DNA of 64,000 nucleotides, from the NCBI RefSeq assembly GCF_028657905.1, contig NZ_CP117779.1:174571-238570 (forward strand). The letters run 5' to 3'. Made by a program: the position numbers and the translations under genes. Shown here piece by piece: positions 52,414 to 61,954 of this stretch. The notes beneath the pieces were generated by a model. It was given only the letters and a program-made list of their open reading frames with translations, ran no database searches and was not told where the DNA came from. How positions within the stretch are numbered: the stretch's first letter is position 1; the number at the start of each line of letters is the position of its first letter. The stretch comes from Burkholderia sp. FERM BP-3421 (GTDB taxonomy: Bacteria > Pseudomonadota > Gammaproteobacteria > Burkholderiales > Burkholderiaceae).

Positions 52414-52556
52414 GATGTCCTCCCCTGAGTGTCACTCGGTACGTCGGTGAACCGGCCGGCCGACCTGCCTGCGGTGCGGTGGCATTCAGCCATTTGTCCG
52501 CTAATGCTGGACGAATCCTGCCGATCGAGTCTTCTCGGATAGCCGGTATGTTTGCC

Positions 52557-52598
52557 ACGCTACACGCAACACATGACCGATGCGGTACGAAACCGGAC
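52557..52598 (-). promoter_or_regulatory. GTMCG box G with candidate -10
   Basis: Perfect GTACG-AAAC-CGGAC at 52585-52598, 22-base spacer, TAGCGT (complement of 52557-52562), identical to the -10 after box E. Reads toward PRC-barrel copy 2. A degenerate half pair GTCC/GGAC at 52496-52512 lies closer to the gene. Confidence 0.6.
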
Positions 52599-52766
52599 AA
52601 AGCGCGCGCCGCGTGCGGCGCGGAGGCAGCCCATCCGGCCGCGAGCCGTCCATTCCGGCATGTTGAGCAATCTGCGCCCGATCCTCATCATTGGGTAGCG
52701 AAGCAGCGAGGATCACCATGTCGATGTTCTGCCGGGTGAATGGGGCTGCCGGATGTGCTTCGTTCC

Positions 52767-53084
52767 TCAACGCAGTTGAAGCGGTATGAACAGCGAGACG
52801 CCCGGCGCCGGTACCGGTGCGTAAACGAGCGGAGGGGCGCCGTAGACATAATCGTCGCCACCATAATAGCCGCCGCTTCCATACCCGTGCCGGTCGTAGT
52901 GCCGGCCGCCCTGGTGCGTCACGTGCGCATGATTGCCCGGGGTCCCACCGTGATTCATTCTCTCCGCATGCAACGGCGTCGCGGCGACAAGGCAGCTGAT
53001 CGCAACGATCAGCTCGGCGAGTCGCGTTCCCGATCTCGGCACCATAGTGGTTCGACGGGACTGTCCGATAGAAACGTCCATCAT
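52767..53084 (-). CDS. Exported Gly/His/Tyr-rich protein
   Basis: 105 residues. A signal-like segment (RLAELIVAISCLVAATPLHA) is followed by a low-complexity part, GGTPGNHAHVTHQGGRHYDR and GSGGYYGGDDYVYG, ending in VPAPGVSLFIPLQLR. Similar short exported proteins are common in Burkholderia envelope-stress groups. AGGAG stands before the tandem ATG ATG (start at complement of 53082-53084). Function unknown. Confidence 0.65.
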   Translation of the reverse strand: MMDVSIGQSRRTTMVPRSGTRLAELIVAISCLVAATPLHAERMNHGGTPGNHAHVTHQGGRHYDRHGYGSGGYYGGDDYVYGAPPLVYAPVPAPGVSLFIPLQLR

Positions 53085-53159
53085 GTTCTCCTGTGTAGGA
53101 TCCACAATCCGCTGGTCCGTGACTGCCATCGGCAGCCGCTATCTGCGGAAGGTCCTGAA

Positions 53160-53660
53160 CTATTGCTTCTTGATCAGGTGGCGATCATTGCCACGGAAAA
53201 TCGCATCCGCGTTCTGTTTTTGCATATCGGACATGCTGTCGTACAGCGGCTGAAATACCGTGGTCAGCTTTTTGACGCCATCGGCGTGCGTGTCGGCAAC
53301 ATCACTATAGGAATGGAGGTCGTCCATCGCGCTCATGCTGCTCGCGTGATCGCTACGGATTTTTCTGAGCGATTCCATCGCGTTCGCGTTATCGCGCATG
53401 ACCTGCGCGACCGACTGCCACAGGGACTCCTGGCCGGGTGTGATACCAAGTCGCTGGTGCATGCTAGTGATGCGCCCGTCGACCGACTTGTGTGCCGCGA
53501 CGGTCACGACGTGGGGCGGTGTTTGATCCTGTCCGGGGCCGGCGGCATTCGAGCATTGGGGGAAGGCGGCAGTGCCGAGGGCGGCTACGCCGAGGGCGAC
53601 TGCCGCCGCCAGATTGGCGTAGGCAATCCGGCGGGGGAAGGCGAGAAGTGCGCGTGTCAT
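53160..53660 (-). CDS. Spy/CpxP-like periplasmic protein (LTxxQ type)
   Basis: 166 residues. The signal peptide (RIAYANLAAAVALGVAALGT) is followed by a helical mature domain: RITSMHQRLGITPGQESLWQ, AMESLRKIRSDHASSMSAMD and FQPLYDSMSDMQKQNADAIF, with the LGITPxQ and MSxxQ motifs of Spy/LTXXQ chaperones that bind unfolded periplasmic proteins. CAGGA lies before the ATG (complement of 53658-53660). A perfect GTMCG box lies 112 bases upstream with a TATAGC -10. Confidence 0.82.
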   Translation of the reverse strand: MTRALLAFPRRIAYANLAAAVALGVAALGTAAFPQCSNAAGPGQDQTPPHVVTVAAHKSVDGRITSMHQRLGITPGQESLWQSVAQVMRDNANAMESLRKIRSDHASSMSAMDDLHSYSDVADTHADGVKKLTTVFQPLYDSMSDMQKQNADAIFRGNDRHLIKKQ

Positions 53661-53742
53661 GGCGGATCCTGGCAGAAAATTGGGAGTGAGTCGACGTACC
53701 GCGACTCTCTCGGGCGACGATAAATTCGGCACGGTACGCTTA

Positions 53743-53785
53743 GCTATACGCGCGATGCGCAGACTCAGTCTGTCCGATGCCGGAC
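53743..53785 (-). promoter_or_regulatory. GTMCG box (GTCCG type) with candidate -10
   Basis: Perfect GTCCG-ATGC-CGGAC at 53772-53785; here the spacer is 23 bases to TATAGC (complement of 53743-53748). Reads toward the Spy-like gene. Confidence 0.55.
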
Positions 53786-54031
53786 GGTTCGACGGTGCTC
53801 GCGGTGAGCAGACCCGGAATGATTCCCGCGCCTGCCCGGACCGACATGCACGTCTACCAACACTGGCTGGAGGAGCCGCGAACACTGCCGATGCACCGGT
53901 CGCGAAACCGCGAGCGTGCTCGTGTCGCGAAGTCCGGCGTGCTCCGGCGGCATGCCACGCTGGCGTGGCCGTCCATACGCCGGGTCAGTCGAAGCCACTG
54001 CGACCCGGCAGTCAGCTCGATGGAGGTGGTC

Positions 54032-54214
54032 ATGCGCAGCAGGTATCGGGAGCAGCTTACGAACGGCGGCAAGAGCGAACGCAATGTCGACGAGGCTGTC
54101 GAGGGAACGTTCCCCTCCAGCGATCTGCCATCGATAGGCTGCGTGACCAGAATGATTTCCACCACTGCTCATCGAAAGCATCACCGGAAGTCGCCGCCCA
54201 TCAAACACCGTTAG
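54032..54214 (+). CDS. Small protein with a TFPSSDLPSIG motif
   Basis: 60 residues: MRSRYREQLTNGGKSERNVD, EAVEGTFPSSDLPSIGCVTR, then a basic tail. The DEAxxxxFPxSDPPS motif occurs in many tiny proteobacterial proteins of unknown role. GGAGG five bases before the ATG is strong. Plus strand, divergent from the Spy-like gene. Confidence 0.65.
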   Translation: MRSRYREQLTNGGKSERNVDEAVEGTFPSSDLPSIGCVTRMISTTAHRKHHRKSPPIKHR

Positions 54215-54345
54215 CACAGGCGTGTGCGCCATTCTCGATGTGCGCATGCGTCGGAACCGGCTTGCCATTTGCAATCGGCGTTCGAGACCACGACAGTGCT
54301 GCAACCGGCGGCCGGCGCGACCGCATCATGACCATTGCCGCATGG

Positions 54346-54387
54346 GTACGGCAGCGTACCGACTCCCGGGCTGGCCGCGCATACGGT
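54346..54387 (+). promoter_or_regulatory. Orphan GTMCG box with candidate -10
   Basis: Perfect GTACG-GCAG-CGTAC at 54346-54359, 22-base spacer, TACGGT at 54382-54387. It points into the 3' end of the broken CFA gene on the opposite strand; no gene follows on the plus strand. It may drive an antisense RNA or be left over from a lost gene. Confidence 0.4.
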
Positions 54388-54395
54388 AGCTTGAC

Positions 54396-55627
54396 CTAAG
54401 TGGAACAGATGAACGGATAGGCGGCCGGCGCGACATCTGAACGCTGCGCGGCGCCGTCGTGCCGTTCGAGCACGCCGTCGGGATGCGCACCGAGAATCTG
54501 GTACAGCGACATCCAGCCGTGCTCGAACGCCATCGCCGAGCCGGCGAGATAGAGACGGTAGGCGCTGATGACCAGGTCGGCGTCCTTGCCGAGCACGCGG
54601 CGGGCAACGTCGACGTGATCCTCCAACGCATCGACCCAGCACCACGGCGTCTGCGCGTAGTGCGGGCGCAGGCCATTCGGCATAGAGCTGCTCGAGGCAA
54701 CCGCGACTCATGACGTCCATCATCACGCTCAGATGAGCGAGTTGACCGCCCGGGAAGATGTACTTCTCCATGAAGTCGCTCATGCCGCCGTCCTCGTGCG
54801 TCGTGTTGGTTCCACTAGCGGTAATCCCGTGGTTCAGGACCAGCCCGCCTGGGCTCAGCAGGCGATGAAGCTTGTCGAAATAGCGTGGCAGGTTGTGGGA
54901 TGGCCCACGTGTTCGCACATCCCAACCGACGCGATCTTGTCGAACGGCTCGGATTCGTCGATGTCGCGATAGTCCTGCAGCCGCACTCGCACGCGTCCGT
55001 GCAAGCCGCTTCGCTCGATCAGCGCACTCACTTAGAGATACTGATTCCTGGACAGCGTGACGCCCGTCGCATCCACACCGTAATGTCTGGCGGCCCAGAG
55101 CAGCAAGCCGCCCCAGCCCGCGCCGATGTCCATGAACCGGTCTCCTGGCCGCAGCATCAGCTTCCGGCAGATGTGATCGAGCTTGGCTTCTTGCGCCTGC
55201 GCGAGCGTCACCGAAGGTTCCGTGAAATACGCGCACGAATACACCCTCATCGGATCCGCCACCGCGCGTAGAAATCGTCGGAGACGTCGTAGTGACGCTG
55301 GACCTGAACGGCGTCCCGCCCCCAGCTATGGTGGGTTCGCTCCCAGATCCCGAGTTGCGCGCGCTGTAGCAGCCGTGCGAACCAGCGCCCCGCTTCCCGG
55401 GTCGGATCCGTGCCGAGTAGAACTGGCGCGATCGCCATAAGGTCGCGCATGTGCCCGATCGCGCCACGCGAGACGTGCAGGAGCGCGCGCCAGTCGCGCA
55501 CGGTGAACACCAACTGCGGCTGGGCCGCGCCGATCTGCCGGCCACCGGGCAGGCGTAAGGCGCAGGGCAGCGGCAGGTCCGCAAGCCGCCGTTCGGCGGG
55601 CTGTAGGAGGCGGTCGGAGAGTAGCAT
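54396..55627 (-). pseudogene. Cyclopropane-fatty-acid synthase-like methyltransferase, multiply broken
   Basis: Pieces of a CFA-synthase family protein follow in order. MLLSDRLLQPAERRLADLPL and HHSWGRDAVQVQRHYDVSDD come first, then in another frame CAYFTEPSVTLAQAQEAKLD with the SAM motif FMDIGAGWGGLLLWAARHYG. An in-frame stop at 55032-55034 follows, then DYRDIDESEPFDKIASVGMC, and in further frames a FDKLHRLLSPGGLVLNHGI segment and HYAQTPWCWVDALEDHVDVA. At least three frame changes and one stop make a functional enzyme unlikely. An intact homologue would methylenate unsaturated membrane lipids in stationary phase or acid stress. Confidence 0.75.
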
Positions 55628-55877
55628 GCGTCTTCCTTCGGTCGGTCGGTCGCCGCCGCAAGAAAACCGGTACACGCCATCGGTGGCGCGTTATCCTCGG
55701 CGGATACGCTGTCGAGAAGCGCTGCACTGTCGTTCATCGTTGCTGCGGGTTTCGAATCGCCCGGTCGCACACTGCGCGGCCGCTCGAGTGCCGGACACGG
55801 CTCGTTGAGGCATGGCTGCCGGGAGCGGCGCCCATCCCGCGTTGAAGCGGACAGGACGCCACTCGGTGCAGCCTGGC

Positions 55878-56054
55878 TCAATTTGGCTTCTTGAGCGCTT
55901 CCTTGGCGTTGCCCAGGCCTTTACGCGCTTCGCCGGCTGCTTGCTGGATGTCGCCCTTGGCCTCTTGTCCGGTGTTGCCCGTGGCCTTGCCGATCGCTTC
56001 GTTTACCTTGCCTTTCACCTTCTCGGCAGTACCCTTGATCTGGTCCTTGTTCAT
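55878..56054 (-). CDS. CsbD-family stress protein, copy 2
   Basis: 58 residues, MNKDQIKGTAEKVKGKVNEA with GDIQQAAGEARKGLGNAKEA, close to copy 1 at 39196. GGAGGA precedes the ATG (complement of 56052-56054). The GTACG-GTGT-CGCAC box lies 109 bases upstream. Confidence 0.9.
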   Translation of the reverse strand: MNKDQIKGTAEKVKGKVNEAIGKATGNTGQEAKGDIQQAAGEARKGLGNAKEALKKPN

Positions 56055-56162
56055 GATCTTCCTCCAACCCATAAATGCTTTCAGACGGATGGAATCCCGC
56101 CGTCACGAGAATGAGCCGTAGTCGACGCGGGCGCGCGAGGTGCACCCGGTTCTAACGGTCCA

Positions 56163-56176
56163 GTACGGTGTCGCAC
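56163..56176. promoter_or_regulatory. GTMCG box K (one mismatch) before csbD copy 2
   Basis: GTACG-GTGT-CGCAC. No good -10 at 22-23 bases on either side, unlike the other boxes. The sequence around it (GGTGTCGCACCCGGCA) is shared with the region before csbD copy 1. Confidence 0.4.
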
Positions 56177-56562
56177 CCGGCATTCAAGGCGCGGGTACGC
56201 GTTGTGAAACCCCAGCGGCGCCAATCGCATTTGACGCCGGGCGACTTACACGCCGACGGAGATATATCGCGGCAACCTCGGTCCCTGCCGAACCGTGTTC
56301 CAGATATCGAATACCGCAAGCGTGCACGCAGCGAAAAGAAACAAAGAAAGTGGGGTCATCTGAGTATGTCCATGGGGCTATTCAAATGTGGGGGCCTGGA
56401 ATATCGGGCATGATGCGCTTCGATCACCAAACGTCGGCACCGAAGGCCAACCACGTCATCATGCACGCCCGGCACAGGCCAGTCGGTCAGATCCCGTACA
56501 AGGTTCGGAGATGATCCCAGCCGATCGAACGCGGTCCGGCTTGGCCGGCCGCATTCTCCTCC
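56177..56562. other. Intergenic stretch without recognised gene
   Basis: Short frames occur on both strands but lack ribosome sites and recognisable products. Nothing else noted. Confidence 0.4.
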
Positions 56563-57138
56563 TCATGCTACCTTGACCACCGCGCCTTTCTTCTTCAATT
56601 CGGCCGGCAGCCCCTGGAGCAGATCGGCCATTTCATCGGCGTGCCCCTCCTCCACGGCCAGGATGGTTTCGAGCATACGCCGCGTCGTCGGGTCCTGATC
56701 CCCGAGGTACTGGATAATGTCGCGATAGCTGTCGATGGCAATGCGTTCCGCCACCAGATCCTCGAGGATCATATCCACCAGCGACACACCTTCTACATAC
56801 TCCGCATGGCTGCGGCTCGCCAAGCCGTCCGGCGCGAAATCCGGAAATCCGCCCAACTGCACGATCCGCGCGGCGATCATGTCGGCGTGCCGTTGCTCTT
56901 CGTCCGAGTGCAAGAGGAATTCGTTCGCGATGCTCGTCGACTGAATGCCCCTCGCCATGAAGTGATGGCGCCGGTACCGCAAGACGCACACCAGCTCGGT
57001 TGCCAATGAGTCGTTGAGGAGCCGCAGGACGGCTTCCCGGTCCGCGCCATAGCCGGCCGTCACGGCGCCGTCGTTGACATGCTTCCGTGCGCGTACGCGT
57101 AGCGTCTCGACATCGGTCAGAAAAGTACTTTCGGTCAT
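56563..57138 (-). CDS. Ferritin-like (bacterioferritin-type) protein
   Basis: 191 residues forming a four-helix ferritin-like domain: LLNDSLATELVCVLRYRRHH (Glu ligand), HSDEEQRHADMIAARIVQLG (E-x-x-H), MILEDLVAERIAIDSYRDII and LETILAVEEGHADEMADLLQ (E-x-x-H). The paired E-xx-H motifs bind a di-iron centre. It likely stores or detoxifies iron. AAGGGGAA precedes the ATG (complement of 57136-57138); the longer frame is less likely. A perfect GTMCG box with TACTTT lies about 370 bases upstream. Confidence 0.85.
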   Translation of the reverse strand: MTESTFLTDVETLRVRARKHVNDGAVTAGYGADREAVLRLLNDSLATELVCVLRYRRHHFMARGIQSTSIANEFLLHSDEEQRHADMIAARIVQLGGFPDFAPDGLASRSHAEYVEGVSLVDMILEDLVAERIAIDSYRDIIQYLGDQDPTTRRMLETILAVEEGHADEMADLLQGLPAELKKKGAVVKVA

Positions 57139-57509
57139 CACATTCCCCTTTGTTCGTCCATCAATGAGAACAGCGGCCAGCAACCCGTGCAGCGTGGCCG
57201 AAGCGGCCGGGTCGCCGGCACGGGACGTTTCCGCACCGCTAGGCTTCCTTCCCCTTCACGCATCTATCCAGCAAATCTTCATCCAGCCGCCGCTGTTATT
57301 GCCTGTCGAGTGGCTGCGCGCTTAAATCCCTCGTCACACGCTCCCTGGCGCCACGAGAACGCAGCCCCCGATCGATGTTGGACCGGACCATCCGTCCGGG
57401 CCATGACCTCAGCCGCTGCTGTGGCACCGGATCGAGGCGGTTTCGACCGGCGAAAGAAATCACGGTGACCTGTCGTCGTTCCCCGATTCCCGTCGTCTTT
57501 GTTTGTATG
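57139..57509. other. Long leader before the ferritin-like gene
   Basis: No credible gene in about 370 bases. If box H is the promoter, this is an unusually long 5' untranslated region. Confidence 0.35.
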
Positions 57510-57551
57510 AAAGTAAGCGCGCTCGTACGCGGAGTCTGTCCGGCAACGTAC
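57510..57551 (-). promoter_or_regulatory. GTMCG box H with candidate -10
   Basis: Perfect GTCCG-GCAA-CGTAC at 57538-57551, 22-base spacer, TACTTT (complement of 57510-57515). Reads toward the ferritin-like gene with a long leader of about 360 bases. Confidence 0.5.
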
Positions 57552-57614
57552 CGGATTCGACGTTGCCTTCGTGGGCTTCGCCGATACCGGAAGCTATCGG
57601 CTGACAGTTCCGCG

Positions 57615-58046
57615 GTGATTAACCACGAAAAGCCCGCGTTCATTACAGCCACTGTCCGAGACCGATTGAAGGACATGCGCGACACGATGCAGCACATTGA
57701 AGAGCTTCTCGCTATGGGCAAATTGACGGAGGATCTTCCTTACATGGTGAAGCCCATCCGGGAGGAGCACCCGCAGACGGATCCCGCTCAGCTCGCAGAT
57801 ACGGTCTTGGTCAACCGAAGCTTTTCATTGTTACGCGCTTGCCTTGAGATGTCGCGCCTTTGGACGCCCGTCCAGATCAGGGCTGCAAAAGTATCGAGCC
57901 GCTGGTTTCGCCGGCTTCCAGGCGACGCTGCGCTTCAGCCGCCTGGGCCAGAGGAAGCACTGTTCCAATGTTCGCCCTCATGCCGCTCTGCAAGCGCTGG
58001 AACGTGGCCAGCACTCCTTCCTCGTAGCGTGCCGGGTCGGACATGA
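57615..58046 (+). CDS. Possible protein overlapping the oxidoreductase 3' end
   Basis: An open frame with a protein-like middle (RDRLKDMRDTMQHIEELLAM, GKLTEDLPYMVKPIREEHPQ, LVNRSFSLLRACLEMSRLW). The start is unclear (GTG 57615 has no ribosome site). The last 170 bases are antisense to the oxidoreductase, where the frame is not protein-like. It may be a truncated gene joined here by rearrangement. Confidence 0.3.
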   Translation: MINHEKPAFITATVRDRLKDMRDTMQHIEELLAMGKLTEDLPYMVKPIREEHPQTDPAQLADTVLVNRSFSLLRACLEMSRLWTPVQIRAAKVSSRWFRRLPGDAALQPPGPEEALFQCSPSCRSASAGTWPALLPRSVPGRT

Positions 58047-58887
58047 AGCGGAATACACTTGGGCGAGAAAGGGCAACCGAGAGGGTCGAGCCAAGCAGAG
58101 CCAGGTCGATCGGTCCCGAGTCTCCACTGACCTGACCAACGCTGGCGACCATTCCGAAGGGACGTACAGTCCCTAGCGTCTCGATGAGGGTCTTGCCGCC
58201 GATGCCGTCAATTGCGTAGTCGACTCCGCATCCGCAAGTCAGTGCTTGTGTCGCGGTGACAAAATCCTGTTCGCGATAAAGAATCGCTTCGTCAAGGCCA
58301 TGCTCTTTCGCCAATTCCGCCTTCGCCGCCGAGCCAACCGTGCCTATGACACGGGCGCCCAGCGCCTTGGCCCATTGCACGAGGACGAGACCCAAACCGC
58401 CGGCGGCCGCGTGGACCAATACGGTGTCACCAGCCTTGACGGGATAGACATATGAACACAGCATATGGGCTGTGATGCCGCGCAGCAGAAGACTAGCCGC
58501 GGTGTCATCACCTATGTCGTCGGGCAGCGGAAGAACGCGGTCGGCGCAAATATTGCGGACGCTGGCGTAGCTACCGGTTGGTGGGCCTGCGTAGGCCACG
58601 CGCTGCCCTAGGTGCAGTGATTCGACGCCAGGGCCGACGGCGTCAATGACACCGGCACCCTCGACACCTAGAACTGTGGGCAGCTCTGGCAGGGCGTAGA
58701 GGCCGGTGCGGTGATAGATGTCGACGAAATTGACGCCGATCGCAGTGTGGCGGATTCGAACTTCCCCGGCCACGAGGGGAGGGAGTGCAACCTCGCGAAG
58801 GCTCAATTGCGAAGCGTCGCCGTATTGCCCGATTACCACTTGGGCCGCATGAAACGAGGCAGCGTCGGGTGCGGATTTGGAAGTCAT
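57877..58887 (-). CDS. Quinone oxidoreductase (MDR family, zinc-free)
   Basis: 336 residues: GroES-like N-terminal domain (VGVNFVDIYHRTGLY-type motif as AIGVNFVDIYHRTGLYALPE, GVEGAGVIDAVGPGVESLHL) and NADPH-binding Rossmann domain (DTVLVHAAAGGLGLVLVQWA with AAGGLG). The zinc ligands of alcohol dehydrogenases are absent, as in NADPH:quinone reductases. It is divergent from a LysR regulator 78 bases away, which probably controls it. Confidence 0.9.
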   Translation of the reverse strand: MTSKSAPDAASFHAAQVVIGQYGDASQLSLREVALPPLVAGEVRIRHTAIGVNFVDIYHRTGLYALPELPTVLGVEGAGVIDAVGPGVESLHLGQRVAYAGPPTGSYASVRNICADRVLPLPDDIGDDTAASLLLRGITAHMLCSYVYPVKAGDTVLVHAAAGGLGLVLVQWAKALGARVIGTVGSAAKAELAKEHGLDEAILYREQDFVTATQALTCGCGVDYAIDGIGGKTLIETLGTVRPFGMVASVGQVSGDSGPIDLALLGSTLSVALSRPSVFRFMSDPARYEEGVLATFQRLQSGMRANIGTVLPLAQAAEAQRRLEAGETSGSILLQP

Positions 58888-58965
58888 ACTGTTCTCCTGG
58901 CGATTGATCTTGCAAGCTCATGTTGCACTGGGCAAAATGACTCAACAATTCCAGATAAATTGGCA

Positions 58966-59988
58966 ATGAGTGTGCAAAAAAGCACAGGAAGACTGCTCCC
59001 GGAAAGCCTGCGTCTGCAATGGGACGATATACGGTATTTCCTCGAATTGGCGCGGGTCGGGAGTCTCTCGGCAGCAGCACGCAAGCTTAGTGTTGAGCAT
59101 TCAACTGTTGCTAGACGGGTCGAGGCGCTGGAGCAATCACTGGAAATCAGGCTGTTTGATCGCTTGCCTAAAGGCTGGTCGCTAACACCAGAAGGCGAAA
59201 CGTTGGCGATGCAGGCGAGACGCCTGGACGACGAAGCGCAGGCCTTTTCTCGCGCGGCGGTGGGTGTGTCGTCCCTGAGGGGTACCGTTCGCATCTCTGC
59301 TCCACCTGTATTGGCTAGCCATCTGCTGGTACCTCGCCTCGCGGGCATACGATCTCAGTGGATGAACATTGATCTGGAAGTCATGGGAGAATCGCGCGAC
59401 GCGAATTTGGCTCGTGGCGAGGCCGATCTGGCAATTCGCATGTCAAGGCCAACCGCTTCAGGTTTGGTCGCGCGATGCATAGGGCAGATGAGCTATGGCC
59501 TCTATGCTGCCTACGGATATGCGAATCGACCAGAGTCAGAATGGGAATTTTTGGGGTATGACGAAGGTCTTAGTCAAGTACCTCAGCAGCGCTGGCTAAA
59601 CCAGATTGCTGGAGACCGTCGCTTTGTATTCCGGAGCAATGATCTGGTCGCATTGCTCAATGCCGCACGAGTTGGTTTGGGGATTGCCGCATTTCCGCAT
59701 TTTCTTGCGACGAATGACACAGCCTTGTGCTTACTGCCAGATCATGCTTGCTCGACTGTTCGGCAGTTGTGGCTCGTGATGCACCCGGACGTCAAACGTT
59801 CGCCCCGTGTTCGACTGGTTGCGGACCTGCTTATTAATCTGGTTGGCGAAACCCCGGAGTTGTCACTAAAAGCTAGTGTCGCTGCAGCTGATCGAGCAGG
59901 TGGCGGGCAGCTGGGCCCGGGCGGCGCCCGCCCGCGCCCGACGACGCGATCGCCCGCTGGTTCCGGCCGCTCGTCGCCCAGCAGCTGA
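58966..59988 (+). CDS. LysR-family regulator with an altered C-terminus
   Basis: From ATG 58966: winged helix with DDIRYFLELARVGSLSAAAR and KLSVEHSTVARRVEALEQSL, then the effector domain (GTVRISAPPVLASHLLVPRL, RSNDLVALLNAARVGLGIAA). Native LysR sequence ends near residue 304 (about 59878). The remaining ~36 residues (AAADRAGGGQLGPGGARPRP and on) come from reading into the integrase sequence in the wrong frame. Insertion of the mobile region thus replaced the end of this gene; function may persist, since the core domains are complete. Likely regulates the divergent quinone oxidoreductase. Confidence 0.85.
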   Translation: MSVQKSTGRLLPESLRLQWDDIRYFLELARVGSLSAAARKLSVEHSTVARRVEALEQSLEIRLFDRLPKGWSLTPEGETLAMQARRLDDEAQAFSRAAVGVSSLRGTVRISAPPVLASHLLVPRLAGIRSQWMNIDLEVMGESRDANLARGEADLAIRMSRPTASGLVARCIGQMSYGLYAAYGYANRPESEWEFLGYDEGLSQVPQQRWLNQIAGDRRFVFRSNDLVALLNAARVGLGIAAFPHFLATNDTALCLLPDHACSTVRQLWLVMHPDVKRSPRVRLVADLLINLVGETPELSLKASVAAADRAGGGQLGPGGARPRPTTRSPAGSGRSSPSS

Positions 59989-61430
59989 TCGGGGTCGAGG
60001 TGCGCACCGTCGGGCAGCTGGTCGCGTACTGCAACCGGCGCGGCGGCAGCTGGTGGCGATCGGTGCCGCGCATCGGCGTCGGCCGTGCGCACACCGTGGT
60101 CGCGTGGCTGCGCCGACATGCGGAGACGATCGGCGACACCGTCGCGCTCGACGTCGAGCGCGTCGATCGGCTCGTCGCCGCGCCGGAGGCGCGCGTCCCG
60201 CTGCGCCGCGACCAGCTGGTGCCGATGCATCGCTTGGCGATGCCGGCCGACCTGGACGGCTCGGCCGGCTCGAACCGCGCGCCGGCGTTCCCCTACATCG
60301 CGGCGGCGCACGACCTCGACGCCGTGTTCGCCTACCTCCACCGCTATGACGGCCAGGCGGCCACGCAGCGCGCGTACTGGCGCGAGCTTGAGCGCTTCGT
60401 GCTGTGGTGTGTGCTCGAGCGCGGCCGGCCGATGTCGTCTGTGCTGGTTGACGACTGTGAGGCCTACAAGGCGTTCCTGGCCGCGCCGTCGGATGCGTTC
60501 CGCGGACCGCAGGCCTCGCGCGCGTCCGGGCGCTGGCGGCCGTTTTCGTTGAAACCCCTGTCGCTCGACAGCCAGCTGTACGCTGTGCGGACCTTGCGCG
60601 CGGCCTTCGACTGGCTCGTGAAGGTCCGCTACCTGGCCGGCAACCCGTGGGTGGCCGTCGCCGATCCAAAGCCGCTGAAGCGCGCGACCAAGCTTCAGGT
60701 GCAGCGGGCCCTGCCGATGGACGTGTGGGCGACGGTGCGTGCGCGGCTCGCCGAGCGCGCCGAAGGCGTCGGGCCGCAGGGCCCGGACTGGCGTGTTGCG
60801 CGGGCCCTGGTGTTGCTGATGGGCGACGCAGGCCTGCGCATCGAGGAAGCTGTGACGGTCAGCCGCAGCGGTCTGCAGTGGTGGCCCGCCGAGGATGAGG
60901 CGCCGGCGACGTGGATGCTTCGCGTGATCGGGAAAGGCAACAAAGAGCGCTTCGTGCCGGTGACTGAGGATGCCATCGACGCACTGCACGAACACTGGCG
61001 GGATCGCGGGCTGGATCTCGACGCCGGCGACGCGGACCTGCCGCTGGTCGCGCCGACGGTCGTGCCACCGACGCCCGCGGGACGCTACAAGTTCGGCGTC
61101 GAGAATGGCGCGGCCACGCGGGTGGCGGGCTATACGGCGCGCGGCGCACGGCGTGTCGTGATTCGCGCGCTCGGCCGGCTGATCGAGCAACTGCCGGATC
61201 TGGTCGAGTCGTCGCGGCGCCAGCTTGCGCGGACTTCGCCGCACGCGTTCCGGCACACGTTCGGCACGCAAGCGGCGGCCGCTGGGATGGCGCTCGAGGT
61301 CCTGCAGCAGGCCCTGGGCCAGGCCTCCCTGCAGACCACCACGATCTACGTGAACGCGGAACAGCAGCGCATGCGCCAGGAAGCGGCGAAGTACCACGCG
61401 CGCCTGCAGGCCCTGCAGGAGGAGCCGTAG
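59879..61430 (+). pseudogene. Tyrosine recombinase, start missing and one N-terminal frameshift
   Basis: SLQLIEQVAGSWARAAP begins at the LysR junction, then the frame changes in a GC-rich run near 59925-59940, and DDAIARWFRPLVAQQLIGVE leads into a long intact frame to 61430. The core has YFxYL-type SAM-like domain segments (AYWRELERFVLWCVLERGRP) and the catalytic set: Arg in LLMGDAGLRIEEAV, Lys in VIGKGNKERFVPV, H-x-x-R in SPHAFRHTFGTQAAAAG, His/Gln in LQQALGQASLQTTTIYVNAE with the Tyr nucleophile. The third catalytic His is Gln (ALGQAS), while the duplicate at 62112 keeps His (ALGHAS). Probably a decayed integrase of an integrative element. Confidence 0.75.
61085..61430 (+). repeat. Direct repeat, copy 1 (recombinase 3' part)
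   Basis: About 345 bases closely similar to 62112-62456, beginning acaagttcggcgt in both. They code for the same catalytic C-terminus. Confidence 0.8.
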
Positions 61431-61705
61431 GTCATCGTGATCGCCGGTTAGGTCTCGCCGATTCGCGCCTCCTGCGTGCCGGCCCCGGGCTTGCAGAACG
61501 CGCGGTGCATCGCTAAGTTTGAGATCTGCGTGGTCGCCATGCTGATTGCGGAGCAGCAGCCCGATGTATCGGGCTGCGAGGCTAGCGCCGACGTCGCGCG
61601 ATCGACATGGCTACTGCGGCGGCGACAGATTGATTCGTCAGGCCATCGCTTCTATTCGTGCAATGCTCGAATCCGGGCGTTGAATCGCTCGGCAAGGATA
61701 ACGTG
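61431..61705. other. Gap between recombinase and small gene
   Basis: About 275 bases, no credible gene or structure seen. Confidence 0.35.
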
Positions 61706-61954
61706 ATGCGTAGACTCTCTGAAATTGCAGCCGAGGTGAGGAAAGACTGGCACCCGATCAACAATGGTGCCGCCGTGATCGCGCTCGATGCGATGGCGTC
61801 GATGGGGTCGATTTCGGCCCCCTACTTCCTTGAGCCACATGGCTACGGCGTCGTGAGTTCATTTCTCAACAATGCTAAGGGCTGGCATGGTCCGGTTGCT
61901 CGTCGAGTGAAAGCCGAGCTACGTGCGATGTTCAGGCCAAAGGATAGCGGCTGA
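61706..61954 (+). CDS. Hypothetical 82-residue protein between integrase copies
   Basis: MRRLSEIAAEVRKDWHPINN, AAVIALDAMASMGSISAPYF, GWHGPVARRVKAELRAMFRP. AAGGA stands before the ATG at 61706. The composition is protein-like and resembles small cargo genes of integrative elements. No family assigned. Confidence 0.6.
   Translation: MRRLSEIAAEVRKDWHPINNGAAVIALDAMASMGSISAPYFLEPHGYGVVSSFLNNAKGWHGPVARRVKAELRAMFRPKDSG

Noticed and set aside
52496..52512. GTCC-N9-GGAC near PRC-barrel copy 2, similar to the GTMCG boxes
   Set aside because: Half-site spacing differs (9 instead of 6 bases between GTCC and GGAC in the true boxes), so it was not counted.
54211..55881. Single long minus-strand frame over the CFA region as one intact gene
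   Set aside because: Only part of this frame encodes CFA-like sequence; the rest is shadow, and the family's blocks are spread over several frames.
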